From: Paraburkholderia dilworthii
GTDB lineage: Bacteria; Pseudomonadota; Gammaproteobacteria; Burkholderiales; Burkholderiaceae
Length of the DNA stretch: 64,000 bases
NCBI RefSeq assembly: GCF_000472525.1
Contig: NZ_AWZT01000038.1
Span: 197 to 64,196 of the forward strand
Direction: 5' to 3'
In this document: piece after piece, positions 18,924-27,618 of the stretch
Numbering within the stretch: the stretch's first letter is position 1
How the letters are laid out: each line of letters begins with the position of its first letter
Translations under genes and position numbers: made by a program
Notes under the pieces: model-generated
Databases searched by the model: none
Told to the model about the DNA's origin: nothing
Seen by the model: the letters and a program-made list of their open reading frames with translations, nothing else

Positions 18924-20324
18924 CTAACCCAATTCCTGGTTCAGACCGTTTGCGGAGGTGATGCCCGTTGCCGTTGCCACATCGTCAGCCTCACCGCGGC
19001 TATCGAAGCGGCAACCGGCCGATCTGGTGGCAAACCGCACAGTGACTGCTGCGCCGCCCGCCGCAATGACGATGGCGAGCAACATCGCTTGTGTGCCACC
19101 GAATATCTGTTGCAACGCTCCGCCAATAAACGGCCCGAGGATCGCGCCAAGTCGCCCGACGGCGAGTTCCATGCCCACGGCGGTCGCCCGCATCCGCGTT
19201 TCATAGGAGGCAGCCGTAAAGTTGTTGAGAACAAACTGGCCGCCGATGATGCAGAAACCGGCCATTGCACTGCAAACCAGATTGACCCAATGCGACTGCA
19301 GAAAAACGAGCGCCAGGACTGACAAAGCCCCTGCGGCCCACCACATGCAAAGCCAGAACCGCGGATGCCCCGTCCGGTCGACCAGACGTCCGCACACCAG
19401 GCCGCCGACGAATGACATCACCTGCATCAACGCGCCGAACGCGAAGCTCATACCGAAGCTCTCGCCACGCGCCTGCATCAGCGTCGGAATCCACCCGGAA
19501 AGGCCGAAGATACAAAAAAGACTGAGAAAGCTGGTCAACCAGATAGCGATGGAAAGCCGGCGGTATGGAGCGGCCAGTAGCGCGAGAACGGGAGCCTTCT
19601 CCGGCACGAGCGGCTTCCTGATGGAAAGCGTCTGATAAAGATGCGCCCGCTCCGGTCGCAGCTTCGCAAGAATGCCCCTGACTTCGCTTTCACGGCCGCG
19701 CAGTAGCGCGAACTTCGGCGACTCCGGCAGATAGAGGTGCACGAAAGGAATCAGCAAGATGGACAGCGAGCCGATCCAATACAACCCCTGCCAGCCGGTG
19801 TGAGGCGTGAGAAATACACCGACGAGTCCCGCCGCGGCGCCGCCCGCAGCCCATCCAAGGGCCACGCCCCACAATGCAAATGTGTTCTCGACGCGTCTCG
19901 GCGCGAGTTCGTTGATGTAGGTGGTCGCAAGCGGCAACAGAACGCCCAGACCGAGCCCCGTCAAAACGCGAAGTGTGCAGAAGCTGGCAAAAGTGTCTGC
20001 TGCGAGTGCCGTCAGCACGGAGAAGACGGTGGTAATCCATAGTCCCGCAATGAGCGTGATGCGGCGGCCAAACCGGTCAGCAATCGCGCCGTGAATAGCG
20101 GCTCCAAAAAGGAAGCCGACCAGTCCGCTCGAAACCAGCAGCCCCGCCTGCTGTAGCGACAACAGCCAGGGTCCGCGCACATAGTGGATCACGTACGCAG
20201 GATTGAACGTGTCGTAGCCATCGAATAGCGTCATCAATGCGAGCAGAATGCCAAGTTTGATGTGCATCCTGCCGACAGGCGCATCTGATAGTTCATCATT
20301 CACATCGATCGAATCGTTGTGCAT
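18924..20324 (-). CDS. MFS aromatic-acid:H+ symporter (AAHS type)
   Basis: A 466-residue, 12-helix transporter. Family marks are LFDGYDTFNPAYVI in helix 1 (the DGxD motif of AAHS members), GAAIHGAIADRFGRRITLIAG in the helix 2-3 loop, RVLTGLGLGVLLPLATTYINEL in helix 4, and a central loop with LYLPESPKFALLRG. I start at the ATG at 20324, which has GGAG 8 bases upstream; a GTG three codons earlier is possible. Placed directly after the decarboxylase gene, it most likely imports gamma-resorcylate, by analogy with TsdT-like transporters. Substrate is inference from context. Confidence 0.88.
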   Translation of the reverse strand: MHNDSIDVNDELSDAPVGRMHIKLGILLALMTLFDGYDTFNPAYVIHYVRGPWLLSLQQAGLLVSSGLVGFLFGAAIHGAIADRFGRRITLIAGLWITTVFSVLTALAADTFASFCTLRVLTGLGLGVLLPLATTYINELAPRRVENTFALWGVALGWAAGGAAAGLVGVFLTPHTGWQGLYWIGSLSILLIPFVHLYLPESPKFALLRGRESEVRGILAKLRPERAHLYQTLSIRKPLVPEKAPVLALLAAPYRRLSIAIWLTSFLSLFCIFGLSGWIPTLMQARGESFGMSFAFGALMQVMSFVGGLVCGRLVDRTGHPRFWLCMWWAAGALSVLALVFLQSHWVNLVCSAMAGFCIIGGQFVLNNFTAASYETRMRATAVGMELAVGRLGAILGPFIGGALQQIFGGTQAMLLAIVIAAGGAAVTVRFATRSAGCRFDSRGEADDVATATGITSANGLNQELG

Positions 20325-20446
20325 GTGTCTCACTCCATTTTATATTTTCGTATCGGGCAGTGCGGCTAATCGGCGCTGCCGATGCCGGTGCCCGTATCCT
20401 TCACTTCACCGCTTCATGGTCTGCTGCATTCATTCAGTCAGGACGA

Positions 20447-21439
20447 TTACGGCTCAAGCTTGAATAGGCGCGCTGCGTTGGTCCTTCCAATCTTGATGCG
20501 GTCGTTGTCGCTGATAGCGGCTTCCTCGAACCAGTGCGCCGCGTGATCGACGTTTTCAAATGGCCAGTCCGTCGAGAACAGAATGCGGTCGGAACCGATC
20601 TCGAGCATCGCGTCGATCAACGTCTGAGTCCGGAAATTGCCGGACGTGGTCAGCCAGAAGTTATTGTGGAAGTACTCCGCGATGTGCTTTTTCGCGGGAT
20701 AGCTCGGCTCGGTTTTGACCCACGCGTTGCGGTTGTCGATGCGCCACATGCTATAGGGCAGACCTTCTCCCATATGTCCCAGGATAATCTTCAATTCCGG
20801 ATACTCGTCGAAAAGACCCGAGCCCATCAGACGCAGCGCATGCACCGCCGTTTCCTGGCCAAAAGCCCACGTGGGACCGAGCAGCCACGCGTGTCCATCA
20901 TAGATCGGCGCATGCGATGCAAGCGGATTGCGCGGATGCAGATAGAAAGGAACATCGAGCTTCTGAACGACTGACCAGAACTGCCGGTACTGGGGCAAGT
21001 CGTAGTAAAGCGCTGCGTCAGAACCTTCGACCTGCGAGAATCCATTGACCAGCGCGCCGACGAAATTCAGCTCCTTGACGCAGCGCTCGAGTTCACGCGC
21101 AGCGAGTTCCGGAGATTGCATGGGCAAGGCGGCAAAACCCTTGAACCGGTCCGGGCGCTTCACGATCTGCTCGGCGAGAAAGTCATTCGCGCGGCGCGAC
21201 AGGTCGTACGCGTCCTTGATATTCGGCACAGCCTGCACGGTCGGCGCATTGAGAGAGAGGATCATGAGGTCGACACCGTTCTGATCCATTTCGTCGATAC
21301 GCCGGCCCTGGATATCCAGCAGGCGCGCCTTGAGTTCTACCCAATACGAGGCCGGCACGAAACCGGCGGAATCCTGAACCGTTGCGTCGATTGCGAAGTG
21401 CTCTTCGAGCGCAATTTTCCTGGTTGCTTTGAAAGACAT
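20447..21439 (-). CDS. graF: Gamma-resorcylate (2,6-dihydroxybenzoate) decarboxylase
   Basis: A 330-residue amidohydrolase-superfamily decarboxylase that converts 2,6-dihydroxybenzoate to resorcinol and CO2. It closely follows known gamma-resorcylate decarboxylases along its length (KIALEEHFAI, DSAGFVPASYW, FVGALVNGFSQ, FYLHPRNPLA, ILGHMGEGLPYSMWRI, ILFSTDWPFENVDHA). The metal ligands and active-site residues are present: Glu12 and His14, His168, His222 and the Asp of STDWPFE near 291. The start at 21439 has GGAG six bases upstream; the open frame extends to 21565 into the preceding gene. It defines the operon's substrate. It acts in the cytoplasm, upstream of the resorcinol hydroxylase. Confidence 0.95.
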   Translation of the reverse strand: MSFKATRKIALEEHFAIDATVQDSAGFVPASYWVELKARLLDIQGRRIDEMDQNGVDLMILSLNAPTVQAVPNIKDAYDLSRRANDFLAEQIVKRPDRFKGFAALPMQSPELAARELERCVKELNFVGALVNGFSQVEGSDAALYYDLPQYRQFWSVVQKLDVPFYLHPRNPLASHAPIYDGHAWLLGPTWAFGQETAVHALRLMGSGLFDEYPELKIILGHMGEGLPYSMWRIDNRNAWVKTEPSYPAKKHIAEYFHNNFWLTTSGNFRTQTLIDAMLEIGSDRILFSTDWPFENVDHAAHWFEEAAISDNDRIKIGRTNAARLFKLEP

Positions 21440-21456
21440 GCGATGCTCCGATCGTA

Positions 21457-22686
21457 TTAGTATTGACCCTTGGGGTCGAGCCCGAGCGCCATCTGGCCGT
21501 ACATGGTTCCTACCGTATCCCAGTTCATGCTGATATGGCGCCCCACTGCATTGACGTCGCGCCATGCACGCTGAACGGGATGCGAGAGATCGAGGCCCTG
21601 CCCTCCCGTCGACGCGTTCAGCGCCTCGGCTGCGCGAATCGCGAGGGAAACGGCAAATGCCTGTCCGAGACGACTGCGAATGCGCTCCTCGACAGAGACG
21701 CGTTCGCCCTGATAAACCGTGGCTTCGCGCTCGCGCAGGTCGCTCAACAGAATCTTTCTCGCGGCGTCCGCACTGGCCGTGGCCTCGGCGACGCGCAACT
21801 GGATCGTCGGAAATTCGGCCATGCGATTCTGTGCGCCGGCGACTGCGCCTCGCGTCACGCGCCGCGCCGTGCGCTCGAGATAGTCTTCCAGCGCGCCCAG
21901 CGCGGCGCCTACTGCGACCGAGGCGAGGCAGGACGGAATCGCAGTGAGCATCGGGATCGAAAAACCTGGATTCTCGCTATAGGTCCGCGCCCCCGGCGTT
22001 TGTCCGCTCGTTGTCTCCGAGAAGAAAAGCAGGCGATGCTTCGGCACGAATACATTATCGAGAACCAGCGTCTTGCTACCCGTACCGGCCAGTCCTACCA
22101 CGTGCCAGGTATCGTCGATGACGTAATCGGATTCGGGAACCAGCAGAAAAGCGGGAGAGGGCTTATCCCTGTCACCGTCCGGAGGAATCACTGCGGCGCA
22201 AAGCGACCATTGAGCGCATTCACAGCCGCTCGCGAAACTCCATCGCCCGCTGATCAGGTAACCCCCTTCGGTTGCCTGCGCCTGACAGGCCGGCGCGTAC
22301 GAACCGCAAACAAGCGCGTTCGGATTGCTGCCCCACACGTCGTGCTGAGCTTGTTCCGGGAATCCCGCGACTAGCCATTGATGCGCGGCGAGAAGGCCCG
22401 CGACCCACGCCGTGGATGCGCAGCTTCTGGCGAGGTCGACATTCAGATCTACCAGCGTGGAAAAGTCGTACTCGAGACCACCGAATGCCTTCGGCTTTAA
22501 CACGTCGAAGTAACCCTCGGCGCGCAATGCCTCAATGTTTTCCATTGGAACGCGCCGTTCAGCCTCAACCGTTTGAGCGCGAGACTTCAGCGCCGCGCTC
22601 AGTGCCGACATGCTAGTACGGATCTGTTCCGCTGTAGGCCGCAACGCGTCGCCAGTCGCGCGGTCTTCTTTTTCTGCAACAAACAT
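21457..22686 (-). CDS. graA: Resorcinol hydroxylase, FADH2-dependent oxygenase component
   Basis: A 409-residue monooxygenase with the acyl-CoA-dehydrogenase fold, class D two-component type (HpaB/HsaA/GraA group). Visible features are GYFDVLKPKAFGGLEYD, CASTAWVAGLLAAHQW, YLISGRWSFASGCECAQW in the middle beta domain, and a C-terminal helical bundle with AEALNASTGGQGLDLSHPVQRAWRDVNAVGRHISMNW. It would hydroxylate resorcinol to hydroxyquinol using reduced flavin from the reductase encoded 69 bases upstream. The stop lies 17 bases before the decarboxylase ATG. The assignment to resorcinol rests on the neighbouring decarboxylase and hydroxyquinol dioxygenase, since the fold is shared by many phenol hydroxylases. 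Confidence 0.88.
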   Translation of the reverse strand: MFVAEKEDRATGDALRPTAEQIRTSMSALSAALKSRAQTVEAERRVPMENIEALRAEGYFDVLKPKAFGGLEYDFSTLVDLNVDLARSCASTAWVAGLLAAHQWLVAGFPEQAQHDVWGSNPNALVCGSYAPACQAQATEGGYLISGRWSFASGCECAQWSLCAAVIPPDGDRDKPSPAFLLVPESDYVIDDTWHVVGLAGTGSKTLVLDNVFVPKHRLLFFSETTSGQTPGARTYSENPGFSIPMLTAIPSCLASVAVGAALGALEDYLERTARRVTRGAVAGAQNRMAEFPTIQLRVAEATASADAARKILLSDLREREATVYQGERVSVEERIRSRLGQAFAVSLAIRAAEALNASTGGQGLDLSHPVQRAWRDVNAVGRHISMNWDTVGTMYGQMALGLDPKGQY

Positions 22687-22755
22687 AATATCCCTCCAGA
22701 TATCAATTCCCGCTGGGGCGTTCCGGTACGAAAAGACGGTCGACCTCCACGGCGC

Positions 22756-23250
22756 TCAACAGTAAGCAGCGTTCCTGTACAGGAGCGGGCGGTCGTCTTC
22801 GTTCAAGAGAACTTCGTCCGCTTTACCGATGAAAATGGTGTGAGTACCGAACGGAAATGCCGCGACCTTGGTGCAAAAAATGTTCGCCTGAGCCGTTGCC
22901 AGATAGTCGATACCGGGCTCGTTGCGTTTCCATGCACCGACATCGAAACGTTCGGCGGGCGGGGTGGCCCCGCTGAACGCACTCGACACATCGGCCTGAT
23001 CGTGTCTGAGAACATTGACGCAGAAGATTCGTGCCGACATCAGGATGTCGTGCAGGAACGTCGTCTGGTTCACACACACGATCATCGAAGGCGGGTCCAT
23101 CGACAGCGAACTGACGGCCGTCATCGTCATTCCGTGACGGCGTTCGCCGTCCGAAGCAGTCACGATGGTCACGGTCGAAGCAATCCGGCGCATGGCAGCC
23201 CGGAAGGAAGCAGCGGTTTGGGGTGAAAGCGATACGACGTGCGTATCCAT
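22756..23250 (-). CDS. graD: Flavin reductase component of resorcinol hydroxylase
   Basis: A 164-residue flavin reductase of the FMN-binding split-barrel type (HpaC/GraD group), supplying reduced FAD to the oxygenase. It shows FRAAMRRIASTVTIVTASD, HGMTMTAVSSLSMDPPSMIVCV, ARIFCVNVLRHDQADVSSAFSG and a C-terminal PLLYRNAAYC. I start at the ATG at 23250 because AAAGGAG lies just upstream and the protein then matches family length; the frame is open to 23724 through the promoter region. It is the first gene of the operon, facing the MarR gene across 141 bases. Confidence 0.9.
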   Translation of the reverse strand: MDTHVVSLSPQTAASFRAAMRRIASTVTIVTASDGERRHGMTMTAVSSLSMDPPSMIVCVNQTTFLHDILMSARIFCVNVLRHDQADVSSAFSGATPPAERFDVGAWKRNEPGIDYLATAQANIFCTKVAAFPFGTHTIFIGKADEVLLNEDDRPLLYRNAAYC

Positions 23251-23289
23251 GACGTCTCCTTTGGGGATCCGGGCTTCAAGGCACCGTGT

Positions 23290-23330
23290 TGAAACAACTA
23301 TAGTTTCATTTGCAACTGTTGGCAATGAAA
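23290..23330. promoter_or_regulatory. Candidate MarR operator between graD and graR
   Basis: In the 141-base divergent intergenic region, 23304-23316 (TTTCATTTGCAAC) and 23318-23330 (GTTGGCAATGAAA) form an inverted repeat matching 11 of 13 positions around one central base. An overlapping repeat, TGAAAC at 23290-23295 and GTTTCA at 23303-23308, adds a second half-site arrangement. Length and symmetry suit a MarR dimer. Binding by the adjacent regulator is inference. Confidence 0.6.
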
Positions 23331-23391
23331 ATAATGAGGCCGAAACTGTTGCTTTGATAGAATCTGTCAATCGATAACGAGGTGCCCCATC

Positions 23392-23853
23392 GTGTACAAG
23401 CTGACCGACTCTTTTCCTTACCTGCTGGCCCGCGTGGGCGTTCGCATGGGTGAGCTTTTCTCGCGCCGCATCGCGTCCTACGGCGTGACATTGCCGATGT
23501 ACCGCGTGATGGCTGCGCTTCACGAGGTGCCGGGACAACGTCTGAACGATCTGGCGGACATGACGACCATCGAGCTTTCGACGCTGTCCAGGCTCATCGG
23601 GACGATGGAGAAAATGAAGCTGGTATCGCGCAGCCGGCTGGAGAACAACGCTCGCACGGTTGCGATCAATTTGACGAGTGCGGGAGACAAACTGCTTCAG
23701 CAACTCGTGCCGATCGCTCAACACTTCGAAGCTGTGGCGATCGGCAATCTTTCGCCAACGGCGCTGAAGGCCCTGAAGAAGAATCTGTCCGATATTTTCG
23801 TGTTGCTGGACAGGCTGGAGGAAGAGCTGACCGCGCCGGCCGACGAAGTCTGA
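23392..23853 (+). CDS. graR: MarR-family regulator of the gamma-resorcylate operon
   Basis: A 153-residue MarR protein: LTLPMYRVMAALHEVPGQ-like helix region (here VTLPMYRVMAAL), DLADMTTIELSTLSRLIGTMEKMKLVSRSR as the helix-turn-helix, and a wing with ENNARTVAINLTSAGDKLL. It starts at a GTG at 23392 with ACGAGG about 9 bases upstream. Divergent from graD, it probably represses the catabolic operon and releases DNA when gamma-resorcylate or resorcinol binds, as described for GraR/TsdR-type systems in Rhizobium and Rhodococcus. The wing Arg-Arg of many MarR proteins is altered to Asn-Asn-Ala-Arg. Confidence 0.82.
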   Translation: MYKLTDSFPYLLARVGVRMGELFSRRIASYGVTLPMYRVMAALHEVPGQRLNDLADMTTIELSTLSRLIGTMEKMKLVSRSRLENNARTVAINLTSAGDKLLQQLVPIAQHFEAVAIGNLSPTALKALKKNLSDIFVLLDRLEEELTAPADEV

Positions 23854-24183
23854 AGCTTCAGCTTTTGCAGTTGGCGCTCGCAGCGAGCAGATGCTTTACA
23901 GCGAGCCAGGTCAACTCGCGCACAACAAGTATTAGAGACCGTTGAGCGGGTACTCCCGTAATGGAATCCCCTGGCGCGCACTTCGTCCACCGCGCCATGA
24001 CTGCCTGTCGCAAAGACGGCGCTCCCACCGCCGCCGTTGTCTCTCCGTGCATCATGCGTCGGCAAGACGCGTGAAATAACTATCGTGAATGTCGACTATT
24101 CACCTGCTTCCGTAGACGAGCAGGCGACCGGCCATTTACCTTGCACGGCATAGCAAAACGATAAATACGTTTGGAGACAACGC
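23854..24183. other. Intergenic region upstream of the second MFS gene
   Basis: About 330 bases between the MarR gene and the next transporter. No gene is supported. A purine-rich stretch just before 24184 (TTTGGAGACAACGC) provides the ribosome site GGAG for the MFS gene. No clear palindrome was seen. Confidence 0.4.
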
Positions 24184-25521
24184 ATGAATTCCCCTTCCCC
24201 CGTCATCGACGTTCGTGGCTGGCTCGACGCGCAGCCTTTCTCTTCGTTCCAGTGGAGAGTGGTGCTCCTCTGTTTCTGCATCGTCGCCGTCGATGGCTTC
24301 GATACCGCCTGTATCGGGTTCATCGCTCCCGCGCTGATGCGCGAGTGGCACATCGGCGCGTCGGTACTGGGGACGCTGTTCGGTGCGGGCCTTGGCGGCC
24401 TGATGGTCGGCGCACTGCTCTTCGGCCCGCTCGCCGATCGCATCGGACGAAAGAAGACGCTTGTCGCAACAGTCGCCTTCTTCGGCGTAGCAAGTCTGGC
24501 CGCTGCGTGGTCGCCTGGCGTCGGCGCGCTGATCGCGCTTCGCTTCATCACCGGTCTTGGACTGGGCGGCGCGATGCCGAACGCAATTGCGCTTACCTCC
24601 GAATATTGTCCGGAGCGCCGCAAATCGTTCCTCACGACCGTGATGTTTTGCGGCTTCACGCTCGGCTCGGGACTCGGCGGCGTCGTGGCCGCCCAGTTGA
24701 TGCCCGATCATGGATGGCGCAGCGTCCTCCTCTTTGGCGGCGTATTGCCGCTCGTGCTCGTGCCCATCATGGTGATCCTGCTGCCGGAATCCGTACGCTT
24801 CATGGTCGCGAAAGGCTACCCCTCGTCGAAGATCGGAGCGCTGCTCAAGCGCATTGCACCGTTGCCGGCCGACGGAAATACGCGTTTCATCCTGCAGGAG
24901 ATTAAAGCCGAGGGCTCGCCCCTCAGACAGCTGTTTACGCCGGGTTTCCGCACGGGTACGTTGCTGCTCTGGTGCGTGTTTTTCATGAGCCTGCTGATCG
25001 TCTATCTGCTGACGAACTGGTTGCCGACGCTGATTCATCACGCCGGCCTGTCGCTCGCCGTCGCATCGCGGATCGGTGTCGTGTATCAGATCGGCGGAAC
25101 GGTTGGCGCGCTAGTCATCGGCCGGCTCATGGACCGCTTTGCGCCGACTGCGGTTCTCGGCTTTGCCTATGCGACAGGCGCACTATTTCTCGCCCTGACA
25201 GGCATCGCGCAAGGCGCACTGCTTGCCGTGGCGGTTGCCGGCGTCGGCTTCTGCATCAGCGGCTCGCAAATCGGCGCCAACGCGTTCGCGGCGCGCTACT
25301 ACCCGACCGCGAGCCGCGTGACCGGCATCAGTTGGGCGCTCGGCATCGGGCGGCTCGGCTCGGTCTGCGGCGCGCTATTCGGCGGCGTGCTGCTCGGCGC
25401 GGACATCGGCTTTTCGGTGCTGTTTCTCATCGTCGCGGTTCCCGCCGCGATCGCCTCCGCCGCAATCTACGCATGCGGCGTCCACACTGCACGCCATCGC
25501 ACGCAATCGGCCGTCGCCTGA
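24184..25521 (+). CDS. MFS aromatic-acid:H+ symporter (AAHS type), second copy
   Basis: A 445-residue transporter with 12 helices. It shows VAVDGFDTACIGFIAPAL (the DGFD helix-1 motif), GPLADRIGRKKTLV, FITGLGLGGAMPNAIALTSEY and LPESVRFMVAKG, all AAHS traits shared with PcaK, BenK, MhpT and GenK. TTGGAG lies upstream of the ATG. With the porin at 25629 it forms a pair mirroring the MFS-porin pair of the gamma-resorcylate operon. Being next to the salicylate/gentisate genes, it may import salicylate, gentisate or a related benzoate; the exact substrate is not visible. Confidence 0.9.
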   Translation: MNSPSPVIDVRGWLDAQPFSSFQWRVVLLCFCIVAVDGFDTACIGFIAPALMREWHIGASVLGTLFGAGLGGLMVGALLFGPLADRIGRKKTLVATVAFFGVASLAAAWSPGVGALIALRFITGLGLGGAMPNAIALTSEYCPERRKSFLTTVMFCGFTLGSGLGGVVAAQLMPDHGWRSVLLFGGVLPLVLVPIMVILLPESVRFMVAKGYPSSKIGALLKRIAPLPADGNTRFILQEIKAEGSPLRQLFTPGFRTGTLLLWCVFFMSLLIVYLLTNWLPTLIHHAGLSLAVASRIGVVYQIGGTVGALVIGRLMDRFAPTAVLGFAYATGALFLALTGIAQGALLAVAVAGVGFCISGSQIGANAFAARYYPTASRVTGISWALGIGRLGSVCGALFGGVLLGADIGFSVLFLIVAVPAAIASAAIYACGVHTARHRTQSAVA

Positions 25522-25544
25522 CTCCGTCCTGATCTGCTACTTCG

Positions 25545-25566
25545 GGCGCCGGTTCAAGCCGGCGCC
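25545..25566. terminator. Perfect GC hairpin between MFS and porin genes
   Basis: GGCGCCGG (25545-25552) and CCGGCGCC (25559-25566) pair perfectly over 8 bases around a six-base loop. No U-run follows, so a mRNA processing or stabilising hairpin, or a weak terminator setting different MFS and porin levels, is as likely as full termination. Confidence 0.45.
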
Positions 25567-25628
25567 ATCGCTTCCCGCATGCCTCGTCGAGGCGCGTTTT
25601 ACTTTTCGCACAACACCTGGAGACTTCT

Positions 25629-26855
25629 ATGAAGAAGCACGCCGCTGCCTGCGCTCTTGCCCTTTCGGCAGGCGCCGCACACGCACAAAGCAGCGTCACG
25701 CTGTATGGCCTGATCGACGTCGGCATCAGTTACACCAACAGTGCGCAGACGGGAAAGACCAGCGGGCATCCTAAGGGTGCCAGTCAGTTCGCTCTCACCG
25801 ACGCGCACGCCACCGGCCTGTCCGGCAGCCGCTGGGGTTTGCGCGGCGCCGAAGACCTCGGCGGCGGACTTCAGGCCATCTTCGTGCTCGAGAACGGCTT
25901 CATGGCCAATAGCGGTGCGCTTGCACAAGGTGGCGCGGAATTCGGGCGTCAGGCATATGTGGGTCTGCTGTCTTCCAGCTATGGCACGCTGACGGCCGGC
26001 CGCCAGTACGACCCGCTTGTCGAGTCGGTGCAGCAGTTCGGCGCGTCGGGCGTGTGGGGCGGCTACATGTCGTCGCATCTGAACGACGTCGATAATCTCA
26101 GCAATACGAACCGCATCAACAATTCGATCAAGTTCACGACGCCGGTTTTCCACGGCATTCGCGCAGGCGGGCTGTATAGCCTCGGCGGCGTAGCGGGCAG
26201 CACGACACAAAACCAGATATGGTCGCTCGGCGTCAGCTACAACGGTGGATCGCTCGCCCTCGGCGCCGGCTACCTGAATGCACGCGATCCGAACGTGTCG
26301 TTCTACGGCAATACGCCGAACAAGGGCCTTGCTTCGGCGAACAACATCGGCTCATTCGGCTCGGCCACCGCGCCCGAGGCGTCGCCCGGATCGGCGGGAT
26401 ATGCGTCGGCGAAGACGCTCGAAATCATCGGCGCGGGCATCGCCTACACGATGAGCCGGACCACGGTCAGCGCAGTCGTGACGAATACGCGCTTCGAATC
26501 GCTCGGCTCGGCGTCGGGACCGAATCCGCTCGGTTACACGGGCAATGCCATTTTCACGAGCGGCGAACTGGGCGTGCGCGTGCGCATCACGCCGACGCTG
26601 CTCACGGGCATTGCATTCGACTACACGCAGCGCAATTCGGTCAAGGGCGACGGCGGGGCCAAATACATGCAGTTCGATCTCGGCGCGGACTACAGCCTGT
26701 CGAAGCGCACCGACCTGTACGCGCTCGCGGTGCTGCAACGCGCGAGTGGGCACGACTCGCTCGGGCAGTCGGCCGTAGCCAATGTCAGCGGCTTTACGCC
26801 ATCGGCAAGCAACAAACAGTTGGGCCTGCGCGTCGGACTGCGGCACAAGTTCTAA
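25629..26855 (+). CDS. Outer-membrane porin (OmpC-like), second copy
   Basis: A 408-residue general porin with a signal peptide ending AAHAQ, SSVTLYGLIDVGISY, SRWGLRGAEDLGGGLQAIF, FGRQAYVGLLS, LTAGRQYDPLVESVQQF and the terminal LGLRVGLRHKF with the final Phe. GGAG precedes the ATG within a leader nearly identical to that of the other porin. It is a paralogue of the porin at 17623 and likely arose with the neighbouring MFS gene by duplication or co-recruitment. It probably serves uptake of the substrate handled by the salicylate/gentisate genes. Confidence 0.93.
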   Translation: MKKHAAACALALSAGAAHAQSSVTLYGLIDVGISYTNSAQTGKTSGHPKGASQFALTDAHATGLSGSRWGLRGAEDLGGGLQAIFVLENGFMANSGALAQGGAEFGRQAYVGLLSSSYGTLTAGRQYDPLVESVQQFGASGVWGGYMSSHLNDVDNLSNTNRINNSIKFTTPVFHGIRAGGLYSLGGVAGSTTQNQIWSLGVSYNGGSLALGAGYLNARDPNVSFYGNTPNKGLASANNIGSFGSATAPEASPGSAGYASAKTLEIIGAGIAYTMSRTTVSAVVTNTRFESLGSASGPNPLGYTGNAIFTSGELGVRVRITPTLLTGIAFDYTQRNSVKGDGGAKYMQFDLGADYSLSKRTDLYALAVLQRASGHDSLGQSAVANVSGFTPSASNKQLGLRVGLRHKF

Positions 26856-26862
26856 ACGCAAA

Positions 26863-26902
26863 ACGCGGTGCGCCCGGCTGACATTCAGCGGACGCACCGC
26901 GT
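26863..26902. terminator. Bidirectional terminator between convergent porin and nagL genes
   Basis: ACGCGGTGCG (26863-26872) pairs perfectly with CGCACCGCGT (26893-26902), with an inner GCTGA/TCAGC helix. On the minus strand the hairpin is followed by TTTTGCGTTT, a usable U-rich tail; on the plus strand the tail is weak. The position between convergent genes suits termination of both. Confidence 0.7.
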
Positions 26903-26957
26903 CGAGTGTTACGCAGTGAAGAACCTCTGGCACAGGCTTAAGTTTGGAAACCTAAAC

Positions 26958-27602
26958 TTATGGCGTCACAAAATCGGGCTGCTTCTGCGGCTGCGCGGCG
27001 TCGAAAGCGGGATGTTTCAGCGCGCGCTCATAGACGGCAAAGCTCAACGGAAAGCCGCTCAGATCGCAACCCATGCGCTGCGCGTTCGCCATCTGCGGAA
27101 TCAGGCAGCAGTCGGACAGCGTCGGCGCTTCGCCGAAGCACCACGTGCCGCTTCCATGACGCTCAAGAATCCGCTCTACGCCTTTCATCCCTTCCGACAC
27201 CCAGTGTCTGTACCACGCGTCCTTCTGTTCGGGCGACACCTTCAGCACCGTCTGCAGATAGCCGAGCACGCGGAGATTGTTGACCGGATGCATGTCGCAG
27301 GCGATCAGCGAGGACAGCTCGAGCACACGCGCCCGCAGCGCGGGCTCACTAGGAATCAGCCGCGGCTCGGGGTATCGCGCGTCGAGATAATCGATGATCG
27401 CGAGCGACTGGCCGAGTGTAAAGTCCCCGTCTTCCAACGCGGGCACCGTTGCCGACGGATTGACCTCGGCAACGTACCGCTCGGCGCGATGCTCCCCCAC
27501 ACGAATGTTGACGGGCTGATAGTCGTAAGCGAGCCCTTTCAGCGCGAGCGCGATGCGCACGCGGTACGAAGTCGAGCTGTTGAAGAAACTATGAAGTTGC
27601 AT
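26958..27602 (-). CDS. nagL: Maleylpyruvate isomerase (zeta-class GST-like)
   Basis: A 214-residue glutathione-S-transferase-fold isomerase turning maleylpyruvate into fumarylpyruvate in the gentisate pathway. The N-terminal thioredoxin-like domain begins LHSFFNSSTSYRVRIALALKGL, with the SSxSxRVRIAL glutathione site, then NPSATVPALEDGDFTLGQSLAIIDYLD. The helical C-terminal domain contains CFGEAPTLSDCCLIPQ. I start at 27602, where the family's usual MxLHSFF begins; the frame is open to 27656. Maleylacetoacetate isomerase (tyrosine pathway) shares the fold, but the gentisate context favours maleylpyruvate. It is the last gene of the operon. Confidence 0.9.
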   Translation of the reverse strand: MQLHSFFNSSTSYRVRIALALKGLAYDYQPVNIRVGEHRAERYVAEVNPSATVPALEDGDFTLGQSLAIIDYLDARYPEPRLIPSEPALRARVLELSSLIACDMHPVNNLRVLGYLQTVLKVSPEQKDAWYRHWVSEGMKGVERILERHGSGTWCFGEAPTLSDCCLIPQMANAQRMGCDLSGFPLSFAVYERALKHPAFDAAQPQKQPDFVTP

Positions 27603-27618
27603 CGCGCGTTCCTCCGTC

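Noticed and set aside
24136..25041. A 301-residue minus-strand open frame opposite the second MFS gene
   Set aside because: Highly charged, Arg- and Gln-rich shadow of an MFS gene with clear transmembrane motifs on the other strand.
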